A stretch of DNA of 18,295 bases, taken from Smittium mucronatum (Eukaryota; Kickxellomycota; Harpellomycetes; Harpellales; Legeriomycetaceae). Positions 7,591-18,124 of the stretch are shown here, one piece after another. The notes under the pieces were generated by a model that was not told the DNA's origin, searched no databases, and worked only from the letters and a program-made list of their open reading frames with translations. Within the stretch, counting starts at the first letter, position 1. Every line of letters starts with the position of its first letter. The DNA lies in assembly GCA_001953115.1 (NCBI GenBank), contig LSSL01007751.1, positions 1 through 18,295 of the forward strand. The letters run 5' to 3'. The position numbers and the translations under genes are program-made.

Positions 7591-10045
7591 TTTTTTATTT
7601 ATTATTAAATTTTTAGCATAAAAAAAGGCTCCATTTCAATCATTTTATTGATTCAATTTTATTTAAATTAAATTTAAGCTATTTAAAAATCATCTCATTA
7701 TTATAAGTCAATCAAAAGAAAAAAATTTATTAACAACTTTTAATTATTATCAAGGATGTTTTAAAATACTGGAAATTTTTTACAAAGCCAACTTTTTGAA
7801 ACTTATTTTAAAAATAAAATTTAAAATTTAAAAAACGAAATCTTTTTTTACAGTTAGTTGTTATTTAAGAAAATCTTAATCATTTAATTAGTAAAATAAA
7901 TTATTTTCCACAAAAAAAGTATAAAGATATCATGGAATATGGATCCGATAGGCGAGATAAATTTTATAAGAATACATCATTTAATTAAATATAAATTAAT
8001 TAAAATATTTATAATTTATTTGTGATTTAATTATCTTATCTTTAACAGTTTCATTTTTATAAAATCTTTAGTAGCGAAAAAACGTATAAAATTCTTTAAC
8101 TTTCAAAGTTTTTATCGCTCTTAATTATTAAATACCTTTAAAATAGTTTTATAATTTATTTTATAGTTTCCATGGAGTAATTAGACCTATTTTTCCAAAA
8201 ATTCGTAAAAAAATTTCCTTTTTTTAATATTAAATAACCAATTTTTCAAAAAATTTAATAAAAAATACACTAATATCAAATATCAGTACGAATAAATACA
8301 GTAAATAATACCCAAATTTTACTTGTAATCAAAAAATTATATATATTGTAATTTTTTAGAGCAACTTTTCATAAATATAAATATATATTAAAATTTCCTT
8401 TCTATGATTTATTTGCAAATTGAAAAAAGAAATTATTAGTAAAAACAAAAAATAGAATTTAGAATTTATATTATATTGAAAGGAAATACAAAATAATATT
8501 GAGTATTTTATAACAAAATTTAACATTAATTTACTGGCTTAGAGAACTAAAATACCCTTAGATTAAATATGTTATATTTTTAAGTTATGTTTAATTGGGT
8601 ATTTTATATTAAAATTTTCTTAAAAAATTATATTTCAGAAAAAAAAAAATTAGTAAAATCGATATACTTAATAAGAAAAAAACTAATTTAAATATAAATA
8701 AACCAATTAAGAAATGAATTATAATGAAAATTTTCTGAAGAAATTTTTTGAACCATGTTATCCTATTGCAAAAAAAACAATCGACAGTTTAATATAATTC
8801 ATAAAGGATTAAGCTTATTAAGCGGAAAATTTTCATAAAAATAAGTTATATTTTCAATATAAAAAAATTAAATAAGATATTTTAAATAAAAAAAATTCTC
8901 AAATATAGAAAGAGATTACAATATATGAATATCATATTTATTTTGTAATTTTTATTTCCTTTTTTCTGAATTAAATGTTTTAAATTACTATTAAAATTTA
9001 GTTAATTGTGCGAAGCATAAAGAAATTGTATTAGAGGTTGAATTTTCATTGGAATTTATTTAATAATTTAAAAACTGGTATTCTACACTTTATATAATTT
9101 ATCTTAATAGAATAATAGTCATAAAAATTCAGATATCATAAAACAAAAATAATCTCATAATTCGAATTAAAATCCTTATCAAATAATTTCTTAATAATGT
9201 ACTGATTTGCTTGGTGAAAATTTAATTTATCTACTAATTTTAAATTGATATAATTATGGATATTTATATTTATTAGTCAAAAAATTAATCTTTTATTTTT
9301 AGTCTAAATATTAAGCAGAGATCAATGATCTTAGCTATTAATTTATACATATTTTGAAGCCATATGAAATATGTTCATTGAAAATATGTAAAAATAATCA
9401 ATAAGTATCAATGTAAAAATTTAGTCTTGAAATTTTTAATAATTATAAGGCTTTTTTAATTTAATAAATTTAATCGCTATAATTGACATTGAGCTCAATA
9501 TCTCAACCTAAATATTGAAAGATAAATTAATAAGTATTTTTTTATAAGATCGATAACAAATTTCAATATAATTCAGTTTTAACCTATTTATGTTTTATGT
9601 TTTGTACTTTTAAACCTTTGAACCATTAAAATTTGTATTATATTGATTTTTAAGTCAAAAGAAAATACCTTATCGTTAAATAAAATAAACATAATAAATA
9701 TTTCCTAATCATACTTATTATTTTCTAAAAATTGATAAAATAATGAAATTTTTTTGTAAATTATTAAAATATAATGTCAAAATAATTTTATCTATGCATT
9801 AAATTTTTTTTTGCAAATGGATGATAAATAATATTAAAATAATTTAAAATAATAGGCTAAAAGAACAAAATTTTTTTTAAAAATTTAACAACTTATTAAT
9901 ATAGTAAACCTATATTCATATTTTTTCATATTTTTTTTAAATTTTTTTTTTATGATGAAATTTTTATAATATTTTCAGATAAAATTTTATTGGCATGTTT
10001 TAAATTTATATTAAACCAAAAATTAAAACTATAGTTATTAAATTC

Positions 10046-10061
10046 TTTATTTATTTATTTA
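10046..10061. repeat. (TTTA)4 simple repeat
   Basis: Four perfect copies of TTTA in the AT-rich desert. Confidence 0.8.
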
Positions 10062-10810
10062 TTATATCATCAAATTTTAACATAATTTAGATTTAAAATA
10101 TTTGAATTATATAAATTGGTTAATTATATTTTTTACTGGCTATATTAAAAATGAAAGTAAATTTCAAAATTAATAATAAATTTTTATAAATTTTTATCTT
10201 TTACATTTATTGATCATATTTTAATTTTATACTAAATTTAATAATAAATTGAATTTTTTATAGGTCCTTTCTTTTAACTGGAATAAATTATACAATTGAT
10301 AAATTTAAAAAAATGCTCCAAAAAATCTAATAAAGTTGAAATTTTTCAAAAAGCTATCTAAATTTTTTTTAATCAAATCGAAATTATATAGAATATTAAC
10401 ATTGCTCTTTTAATTTAAATTTATATGATATTATATATCGTTTTTAATATATCTTAAAGTAACAATAAAAATTTTTAATTGGAATAAAACTATAATAATA
10501 CTACTATATAAATGTTAAACTTAAATAATCAAATAAAATTAATAAAGCTTATTATCAATTTTTTTTTAAAAAAATAATTTATTGAGCCTGCGCAGTAAAA
10601 ATACTAAAAAAAATATTAAAAAAGTTGACTAAATGTGAGGAAACCATTAAAATCTTTTATGGAATCTTTAATAAGTATAATAATTTTTTTTGAAAAAATA
10701 TATAAATATATATTTCACTAAAAATAACTTTATAATTTTTTTCATTTAAGAAAAGATTTAAATATTTGTAGCAGTAATTTATTCTTGAAATTTAAATTGA
10801 GAGTTTTTAA

Positions 10811-10830
10811 TAGATAGAAATAGATAGAAA
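10811..10830. repeat. 10-bp tandem repeat, two copies
   Basis: TAGATAGAAA occurs twice in direct tandem, without mismatch. Confidence 0.85.
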
Positions 10831-12625
10831 AACCATTTAATTTGGTTTATTGAAATATAATAGAATTTAATTATCAAAAAAGAAGAAACCTAACCGTATA
10901 GATATTTACTAAAAAATATTTAAACAAGCAAATTGTTATAATGATAGTTTTATTTCAAAATATAAATGAGGAAAAAATCAAAATATAAGTATTTAGTCTA
11001 TTTATTAACAATTTTTTTTCATTTTTTAATGGGTATTATGGATATTTTAACGATAAAAATAACCGAAAGAACTAAATTTAATTCAAAAGTGAAAAAATAT
11101 TTCAAAAAAAGTTTCAAAAGTGGTAAAACTGCTATATAGATGAAAAAATGAAAATTTGTTATGGTATAAAAAAATTGTAAATTATATAAATTGCTAATAA
11201 TAATAATTATTAACATTATCAATAGCCATTATTGTTACTAGGATAATATTTTCTATGAAAGCTTTATTTTTTACAAATCATTTTTCACATAAATTCTTAA
11301 GAATATATCATACAAATAAATTATTTCAAACTGAGAAAAATAGAAAATTTATCAAAAGTAGTTAATAAATCTAAAATAACATACAAAACCAACAATTGTT
11401 AGTTTTTTTAATAAAAGAAGCTCGTAAATTTTTATGTTTTTAATGTTTTATGCAACAAAATCACTGATTATTTAGAGAGTCTAAATTTGAAAGGTCGAAT
11501 CGTATTATATTCATATATCGACATTGAAAATTCCAATGATAAAACTTCTAGAGCTATTTTATAGGGGAAAATAATCTATTTTTTAAATAAGAGATATAAG
11601 AATAAGATTTTATTATAAAATGTATAAGGAAAGTATGAAATGTGAATTAGTTATTAAAAAATTTATATACTTTTTATTCTTTTAATAATTTTTTTGAAAA
11701 TATCTAATTATTGTGATATTTTTTTGGTACCCGCCAATTAAAAAAAAACAATCAAAATAACCATATCATATAAAATTAAGAGTATTAATGTGAGTAAATA
11801 CATTTTTCTTCATACTAGATTGTTAAGCCGAGAGAATTTTTTTTTAAAAAAGATAAAATAATAAATATTTTGAAAATTATTTAAAATAACTTTTCAATAA
11901 AACTAAAAACACAAATCTTAAAATGAAGAAAAAAACATTTACATAATTATTATTTTACAAAACATGAATATTAAAGATTTATCTTCTTGAAAAAAATTGA
12001 ATTCAACACACCTATTTTAAAGAATTTTGTTTAACAGCTTTTTTTTAAATTTAAATCATCTCTATTTAAAAATCATTTGCTTATAATTGTATTAGTTATA
12101 AGTAAATAATCTAGAAAATCTAAAGAAATTATGTTAATTTTAGAAAAAATTTAAAAAAGCCAATAAACTTAAGTGAATATACAGGTGCTTTACATATTTT
12201 TCAATTACGTCTTATCTTTGTGGTTTTATTCAAAAATTTTATTATTTTTCCGAATTATTTTGAGAAAACTCTTATTTTTAAATTAAATGTTAAAAACACG
12301 ATTTATTTTTTATTTTCAATGATTTATAAAAAAATAATTAATTTTTATTTATTTTTTTGTATTTTCAGAGTCAGAAATATGTAAATAGTTAATTTTTTTT
12401 AAATTTTTTTTTAAATTAAATTCTAATTGAATCAAAACTTTTATTGGGGAATAAAAATAATATTTACAACTAATCCATATTTAAATTCACCAAAAGAATG
12501 ATATTAAAACATAATCGGATTTTATTTATTATCTGGTTATATCTGAATGAGTTTTTTTCAGAGCGTTATTCAAAATAATACAAAAATAATTTGAAAAAAT
12601 TTAAAATTTACTTTGTTTAATAACA

Positions 12626-12743
12626 TGAAATTCTCTCGCTAACTCGTAGCCAATGTCTATTCGATCAAGGGTAAAAGGATAAATTAACTAACCCTACTCT
12701 AGCCTGGGCCCAAAGCCGCAATGGTATGGATTTGGTTGAAATT
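12626..12743. other. Small GC-richer patch bounded by a 7-bp direct repeat
   Basis: About 104 bp (12633-12736) of near-balanced composition between two copies of TGAAATT (12626-12632, 12737-12743). It contains the palindrome TGGGCCCA and an AGGGT/ACCCT inverted pair. A minus-strand frame reads TLDRIDIGYELAREFH but has stops just upstream. It lies roughly 120-220 bp downstream of the tRNA-Tyr gene in its direction of transcription, a kind of place where retroelements often insert. A decayed insertion is possible; an AT-type 7-mer match is weak evidence. Confidence 0.3.
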
Positions 12744-12845
12744 AATATTTTTATTAATTTATTATTTCTCAATAAATTCCATTTAATGAAAAAAAAAAAA
12801 ACTAACTTTATTTAGTCAAATACGTAGAAAAATAAAATCTTTAAG

Positions 12846-12849
12846 AAAA
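12846..12849 (-). terminator. Pol III terminator of tRNA-Tyr
   Basis: A TTTT run on the minus strand begins four bases after the discriminator base, followed by C and two more T. This is the usual RNA polymerase III stop signal. Confidence 0.8.
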
Positions 12850-12853
12850 CGTT

Positions 12854-12934
12854 TCCGAACACCCGGATTTGAACCAGGGACCTAGAGATAACTTGAAACT
12901 ACAGTCTCCCGCTCTACCGCTGAGCTATATTCGG
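12854..12934 (-). tRNA. tRNA-Tyr(GTA) with a 9-nt intron
   Basis: Read on the minus strand from 12934: acceptor CCGAATA pairs with TGTTCGG (12861-12855) over seven pairs including one T-G wobble. The D-arm is GCTC-AGCGGTA-GAGC, with the invariant GG. The anticodon arm is GGAGA, then CTGTAG, an intron TTTCAAGTT (12898-12890), A38 and TCTCT. The T-arm is CCTGG-TTCAAAT-CCGGG. The anticodon is GTA. C1-G72 with discriminator A73 (12854) is the known identity pattern of eukaryotic cytosolic tRNA-Tyr. The intron lies after position 37, the canonical site cut by the nuclear tRNA splicing endonuclease. No CCA is encoded, as expected for a nuclear gene. The mature tRNA is 72 nt plus CCA. Confidence 0.94.
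12865..12875 (-). promoter_or_regulatory. Box B of the tRNA-Tyr internal pol III promoter
   Basis: The minus strand reads GGTTCAAATCC, a perfect match to the box B consensus bound by TFIIIC. Box A is the TAGCTCAGCGG stretch starting at 12927. Confidence 0.9.
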
Positions 12935-13620
12935 TTCGAATTTAGTAATGTAATATAAATTTTAGAAACTATAAAAAGTATCTTGTAAGCAGACAGTTAT
13001 TGACCTTTATTTTACTTAGGTTTTCTTGAATCAAATCAAGCCAATGACGAATATTTCCCACGTAAAATATTTATAATTCCGGGACTCTAAAAGAATCTCC
13101 CGAAACATAATTAGAAAACACAAGCGATTCATTTTGAAATATTTTCGTTATTAGCTCACAGAATATTTCCCGCATAAAAAAAAATAATTGGTTCGCAGAA
13201 TCTAGTAAATCATTGAAGTTACTTATAGAATTTGATATTAATAAAATAGTAAAAGAGACAGATTAAAATTAAAAAAACTTTCAATTATAATATGAATAAC
13301 TCCAAATTTATCAAACCTAGGACTTCCTTATCGATAAAAAATATATATCAGAAAATCTTATTGAAAATGAAATAAGATAAAATGGATAACCTGATAATGT
13401 TTTTTTTATAGTAAATCATAGGTGATTAGGGTTGTGATTTATCAGGCTTCATCTTTAGACTAAAAAAAACAAAAAAAACTGTTTAATTATATTTACATTT
13501 TATAATATAATCAAAAGAAGGCACAGTTTAAACCCACGTGTAAATTTAATCTGTATATTAAATTATAATGTATTTCAAAAATAAAATAAGTCTTCAATAT
13601 TCTAATCTGGTGATACAAAA

Positions 13621-13696
13621 ATAGATTTGATTTTTTATTCGATGTTAAATATGATTAATAACACATACGCACATCTAATTATAAAATCAAATCTAT
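13621..13696. repeat. 14-bp perfect inverted repeat around a 48-bp loop
   Basis: ATAGATTTGATTTT (13621-13634) and AAAATCAAATCTAT (13683-13696) are perfect reverse complements. No flanking target-site duplication is visible. In DNA this A+T-rich, a match of this length within 100 bp could arise by chance about once per window. Confidence 0.5.
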
Positions 13697-14352
13697 CTAA
13701 TTTGATAATAAAGACGTATAAGTAAGAATAAAAATTTGGAATTCAAAATTGATAAGATTTATCAAATTAATTATTTAATTTCAAATAAAAGACGAGGTTT
13801 CTGTGGAGGGATTGGATCTTAATCAAAAAGAAATTTATCGACTCGATTAGATTAGGAATATCCTTTAGCAGATCAGACTTTTTAGAAAAGTTATTTTCTT
13901 TTTAATAACTATTTTTGATTTATAAATTGTTTTTCATTCGTCTAATACTACAGCTATAGCAAATAATACTTGTTATAAGTATTAAGTAATCAAATTTAAA
14001 ATTTTTTGAAAAATAGAAAATGATATTAGCCAACAATATGCTTAAAAAGGTCGGTCTATATGGGCTTGTGAAAAAAAGACCTGGTTTTGCAAAGAGCTCT
14101 CATATAGTGCTTAGAAGCCCGTTTAGTTTTTTAACGTCCAGTTGATAAATGTATTGTAATTTGATTCGATCAAACAGTTCCATTTCACAATCAAAACAAA
14201 AAATTAAATATACTGTAAACTAATATGTAATAAATCAAAACAGAATGAATATTCGACGGCGGTGAAAGTAAATATAGTCCTGCTAATTTAAAGAGTTACA
14301 GTATACAATTAGATGGCCAATGGAATTTAATTCAATTATAAGTAAAAGATAG

Positions 14353-14370
14353 AGAAAACAATTGTTTTCT
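14353..14370. repeat. Perfect 18-bp palindrome
   Basis: AGAAAACAATTGTTTTCT reads the same on both strands. It could be a dimeric protein-binding site, but a palindrome of this size is also expected about once by chance in 18 kb of this composition. Confidence 0.6.
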
Positions 14371-14420
14371 ACAAAATGGTGGCACAATTTAGATTATGAC
14401 TGAATATTATTAACTCTTTC

Positions 14421-14479
14421 TTAGTCCAAATTGTTTCCTCAGTCTCATTTGTATACACTATATACCACAATTGGGCTAA
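14421..14479. repeat. 13-14 bp imperfect inverted repeat
   Basis: TTAGTCCAAATTGT (14421-14434) pairs with ACAATTGGGCTAA (14467-14479) with one mismatch and one bulge, around a loop of about 32 bases that contains GTATAC. Confidence 0.5.
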
Positions 14480-15986
14480 ATTTATGCTTTGACCAATAGT
14501 ATATCATATATTATTTATTTAATGTTAACATTGTATGAAAAAAATTAGCCGTTTTTTATGATATCTGTCTTGAAAGGGTTAATTATTATTGATAGGAATG
14601 TAAAAACAACTAATAAAACCAACCCGGAACAAGTTGTAACACAAAAAAGCCACCAAAACATAATATAGCCACGTTTTTATTCATAAAATAAAAAAATTCG
14701 AATGATTTACAAATTTCAGAAATGGAATACTAAAATTAGTAAACAAGAATGTGAGATTGGGCGAATTAGAAAAACCTTTTCTGATTTTATAGTTATAAGA
14801 GAGGTGTAATAAATGGATTATTTTTTTAGAAAAATTAAAACACGGAGTTTTTAAAAGGGTTTAAGAAACTTATCTCATAATTTATGGTATAAATTTCTTT
14901 AAGCAGGCAGTTTTGGTTATAGAAATTAACATTAGAACTCATAAGAATTAAAAGCTTATTCTATAGATTTTTTGAAATAAGAAATTAGCTTAAAAATCTG
15001 CCCTTTTTTTGAAATTGCACATTTTCCCTAATATTTTTATGTACCGAGTCAGATTTCGTATGATTATTTAATAATTTGGATTGTATTGCATTGGTATGCG
15101 GTTCCGGTATAATATATTTATCTGCGATGATAAAATTGGAAGGCAATATTCGTTTTTTGTTAATAAGCTATCAAATTATATGTTTCCGAAGAATTATTTT
15201 ATCTATTTAATCGATAAAAGATAAAGTATTTGAGAGCATTTTGAACAGTAAAAATGTATTATTCCACTGCGATATTAATTATCTTACATATAGAGCCTAT
15301 TTAAACTGAGAAATTGAAATGCTCGCCTTATTAAAATGAAATTGATTAAAAATTAACCTCTAGATCAGCTGAGTTAAAAAAACGTGCTTTTTAAACTCAA
15401 ACAAATATGCCCTTACAAATTAATTGACTAAAGAAATGTATTTATCATAAATTTTTTATGTAATGTTGTTTCTGTAAAACCAAAAAGATGCCCCTTTTTT
15501 TTATCAACCACTATTTTTTTACATTTCCGTGTAACCGATTCTAATCGCGGATGTTTGTGCGAATCTTATAATTGATGAATGAAATCAATGATAGACTTTT
15601 TATTGCGCACTAGGCTGACTTATGTCTTTTTATTGGATGTAATACTAATATTTTATCTGCTAAAATTGATGGGGATTTCTTGGTTGGTAAAATAACTAAC
15701 TTATCACAAATATTATATACAACATGGGAGCAATTCTTGGCTGACAAAATTTTTCATGAATTCATACTAGCAATAAGTATTTGGATTATTTCCCAAAATA
15801 GATTAATTTTATTTATCAGGCCTCAATCCGCATTAGGATAATAACAAAAAAATTCAAGTAGATACTGAAGGTAGATTAATGGATCTTTTTGAGGAGGGGT
15901 TTTTTTCCGCCTATATGATTTTGATAGAAAATAATAGTTTACTGGTCAATTTAAGAATTTTTTAAGAATATTATAGACTCAAAAAA

Positions 15987-15994
15987 TATATAAG
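15987..15994 (+). promoter_or_regulatory. Candidate TATA box of the NPP-family gene
   Basis: TATATAAG lies 118 bp upstream of the ATG at 16112. It is followed by a pyrimidine-rich stretch at about 16020-16065, common near fungal transcription starts. In AT-rich DNA a TATA-like sequence is weak evidence; position and the following CT-rich tract support it. Confidence 0.4.
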
Positions 15995-16111
15995 CTTGGT
16001 GATATAATTGAATTATCCAACCTATTTATCCTTTCAAAAAACCCCTTTTTTTCTAATTTATCCCTAGTGCTATTTTCTGGGAAGGAGGATAAACAAGCTT
16101 TTTCTAACATA

Positions 16112-17650
16112 ATGTCTTGTCCCAGTATGACCTCCATCGCTTACGCCTTATTGCTTTCTGCCTTTGTCTCGGGTTCCCCTTTGGCTGTCAGAGATGCCAA
16201 CCCACCTTTGAACGATAAAACCAATACAGTCATTCTTATCTCCATTGATGGGTTTGCCCAAGACTATTTTAGTCGTGGTTTGACTCCTAACATCGCCAAT
16301 CTTGGAAAGAGTGGGATATTTGCAGAGTACATGTCTCCTGTATTCCCAGTAAGTAGATTTTTAAAAAGTTCTTATTGTTTTTCATTTTTAACCTGTATAA
16401 TTATGATTTAAAAAAATTCTAATTTTTAGAGCGTAACCTTCCCAAACCATTATAGTATCGCAACTGGTTTATACCCCGAACACCACGGAATCGTTGGTAA
16501 CACTTTTTACAGCAAGGCTCTTAATGATACATTCTATTATACCAAACCAAGCGGTCTTGATTCCAAATGGTGGGGTGGTGAACCTGTGAGTTAAACTCGA
16601 TGCTTTTAAACTTATACGTTTTATTAAAAAGTTTTAAATTTATATCCATAATAGATTTGGGTTACTGCTGAGAAGAACAACCTTATTGCAGGTGTTAATA
16701 TGTTCCCAGGATCAGAGAGTGAAATAATGGGAATTAGACCAACATACTATTCTGCCTACAATGGTTCTGTAACCCAAACTTCTAAAATGGATAAAATTAT
16801 TGATTGGTTGGAGCTTCCTGCTGCTCAAAGACCAGCCCTTTTGATATCTTATTTCCCAGAAGTCGATTCCGCTGGACATTCATTCGGTCCTAACTCAAAA
16901 AGAGTTAATGATACACTCATCCAGGCTGATGCATCCATCAAATATTTAGTTGATAGACTTGTTGCTAAGAACTTTTTTGACAAAGTCAACATCATCATTG
17001 TTAGTGATCACGGTATGGAAGGCAGTATGATTCCCAGAGATTACCTCTATGTAAACGAAATGCTTGCACAGGCTAACTTGATTCTCTTGAATAATGCCAA
17101 GAAGGCTAAGTGCCTGGCTTTGAGCCCCGTCAAGGAAAAGATTTTGGATGTCCACCTTTACCCACACGCTGGTGTATATCCCGCTTATGATAAAGATATT
17201 ATGCCAATCTACAAGAAACTCAAAATGGTCGAGGATAAGTCAAAATTCAACGTATACCTCAAGAAGGATATCCCTGAACGTTATGTTTATGAATTCAACG
17301 AGCGCATTCCACCTATTGTTGTCATTGCTAATGAGCCATACTTGATCTCCCATAATGCCACATTATACAATAGCCCTGATCTTTCAAAGAGATCGACCGA
17401 TTTGGACAAACGCCAGAGCACAACTGATGTTCCTTTCGGTATGCACGGATACGATAATATGCTCAAAAACATGCGTGCTATCTTCGTTGCCCATGGTCCT
17501 GCATTTAACTCTCCTAAGACTCCCACCAATTCTACTAACTTCCCTCCTATTAGCGTTATTGATGTATATGACGTTTTGTCTAAATTGCTCAAAGTTTCTC
17601 CTGCTAAAAACGACGGTAATCCTGCCGTTGCTGCCGGTATGGTCCTTTAA
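16112..17650 (+). CDS. Secreted nucleotide pyrophosphatase/phosphodiesterase (ENPP/NPP family), three exons
   Basis: Exons 16112-16348, 16430-16585 and 16655-17650 join in frame to 462 residues. Residues 1-25 are a signal peptide (hydrophobic YALLLSAFVSG core). The rest is one type I phosphodiesterase domain (alkaline phosphatase superfamily), whose known enzymes hydrolyse pyrophosphate or phosphodiester bonds of nucleotides outside the cell or in the secretory path. The two-metal site looks complete: Asp46 (ISIDGF), nucleophile Thr82 (TFPNHY), Asp202 and His206 (EVDSAGHSFGP), Asp249-His250 (SDHGM) and His395 (FGMHGYDN). Asn103 in HGIVGN matches a substrate-phosphate-binding Asn of the family. 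Several N-x-S/T sites (Asn111, 167, 216, 365) suit a secreted glycoprotein. There are no somatomedin-B or nuclease-like domains, no C-terminal membrane anchor and no obvious GPI signal. Two Lys-Arg pairs (residues 376-377 and 383-384) lie just before His395. ATG 16112 is the first in-frame start after the TATA-like box; Met6 (16127) is an alternative that also keeps the signal peptide. Exact substrate is not predictable. Confidence 0.95.
16349..16429 (+). other. Intron 1 of the NPP-family gene (81 bp)
   Basis: It begins GTAAGT and ends TTTTTAG, between codons (phase 0): exon 1 ends PVFP, exon 2 starts SVTFPNHY, so the catalytic nucleophile motif is made across the junction. If retained, translation stops at 16409-16411. 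Confidence 0.93.
16586..16654 (+). other. Intron 2 of the NPP-family gene (69 bp)
   Basis: It begins GTGAGT and ends ATAATAG, phase 0, joining WWGGEP to IWVTAEK, the expected family sequence. Retention would give an immediate in-frame TAA at its third codon. Confidence 0.93.
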
Positions 17651-17937
17651 TTTTGTTATTTTAATCGTTTTACTAATCATTATATTAAATACATACCTCT
17701 TTTCCAACCATCCGTCTTCATTTTTTCATTTCTTGTTTTTCACTAATCTTAGTGGTCATTTTTAACGCGATTTTTCTCCTTTGGAGCTATTCTATTTAAT
17801 TATAACTTGTAAATTGAATCTAAAGATTTTTGCCTTCGATAAAAGTTTATTAAGTATTCAAACTTATACTAGCAACCATTTATTACCATTTTTTATAACT
17901 TTTTATATTATCGACACTAAGACAGCTGCTTAAAGCT
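17651..17937 (+). other. 3' UTR and downstream spacer of the NPP-family gene
   Basis: An AT-rich, T-rich stretch after the stop. ATTAAA at 17684-17689, 34 bases after the stop codon, is a candidate poly(A) signal, with T-rich sequence following. No other gene is visible before the LINE fragment at 17938; frames here are extensions of out-of-frame shadows. Confidence 0.5.
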
Positions 17938-18030
17938 AAAACCAACTTTCTAATTTCAATGAATCCCGGTTGGGGATAGTTGGAAAACTCCTTGGGGGGG
18001 AGTATAAACAAACTTTAAGTCAGCTACAAG
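17938..18030 (+). pseudogene. Short LINE ORF2 fragment, copy of bases 110-202
   Basis: 93 bp aligning without gaps to 110-202, with about six mismatches (around 94% identity), including an equal run of seven G. The same frame is open (NQLSNFNESRLGIVGKLLGG and on). Differences change Arg to Gly, Ser to Tyr, His to Gln and Asn to Thr, so it is a related but not identical family member. Homology stops sharply at both ends: upstream lacks the cysteine-histidine motif and downstream there is no continuation toward the ORF2 stop. Confidence 0.88.
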
Positions 18031-18080
18031 GCTCTCTCCTTTAGATTTTTTTATTTGAATTAGCCAATAAAATTTCTGAA

Positions 18081-18122
18081 TTCCATTACCAAAAAAAAAG
18101 TTTATGTCTATTTCCATTACCA
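18081..18122. repeat. 11-bp direct repeat TTCCATTACCA
   Basis: Copies at 18081-18091 and 18112-18122, separated by an A-run and a short T-rich spacer. It lies between the two LINE fragments, where a target-site duplication beside a poly(A) tail might be left, but the intervening 20 bp is too short to be an element. Confidence 0.5.
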
Positions 18123-18124
18123 TA

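Larger units (their letters stand above)
7591..12625. other. AT-rich intergenic desert, no gene seen
   Basis: About 5 kb of strongly A+T-rich sequence with no convincing ORF or RNA gene on either strand. A minus-strand frame at 11019-11222 is Ile/Leu/Phe/Asn-rich, as expected from random AT-rich DNA, and is not accepted as a gene. Minor simple repeats: (TTTA)4 at 10046-10061 and two tandem copies of TAGATAGAAA at 10811-10830. Confidence 0.7.
12935..15980. other. Intergenic region, several inverted repeats, no convincing gene
   Basis: About 3 kb between the tRNA and the NPP gene, less extreme in A+T than the deserts. No ORF with protein-like sequence. An 11-bp direct repeat GAATATTTCCC lies at 13049-13059 and 13161-13171. 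A short plus-strand frame near 13788-13850 (KDEVSVEGLDLNQKEIYRLD) is open but isolated, without splice signals I trust. Inverted repeats at 13621-13696, 14048-14120, 14353-14370 and 14421-14479 are listed separately or in the findings. The last few hundred bases before the gene presumably hold its promoter. Confidence 0.55.

Noticed and set aside
11019..11222. Minus-strand 67-codon ORF, mostly Ile/Leu/Phe/Asn
   Set aside because: Amino-acid make-up is what random AT-rich DNA gives. No signal peptide cut site, motif or neighbour supports it.
13049..13171. 11-bp direct repeat GAATATTTCCC as part of an array
   Set aside because: Only two copies 112 bp apart; too few and too AT-rich for a CRISPR-like or iteron array.
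13788..13850. Possible exon reading KDEVSVEGLDLNQKEIYRLD
   Set aside because: Only about 20 codons, with no splice sites or neighbouring exons I can support.
16067..16111. GTG at 16067 as an earlier start of the NPP-family gene
   Set aside because: Not a normal eukaryotic start. ATG at 16112 is followed directly by a signal peptide, and the upstream residues would put charged sequence before it.
16946..17765. Several other ORFs on both strands overlapping the last exon
   Set aside because: They are shadows of the NPP-family coding frame, which carries all the conserved motifs.
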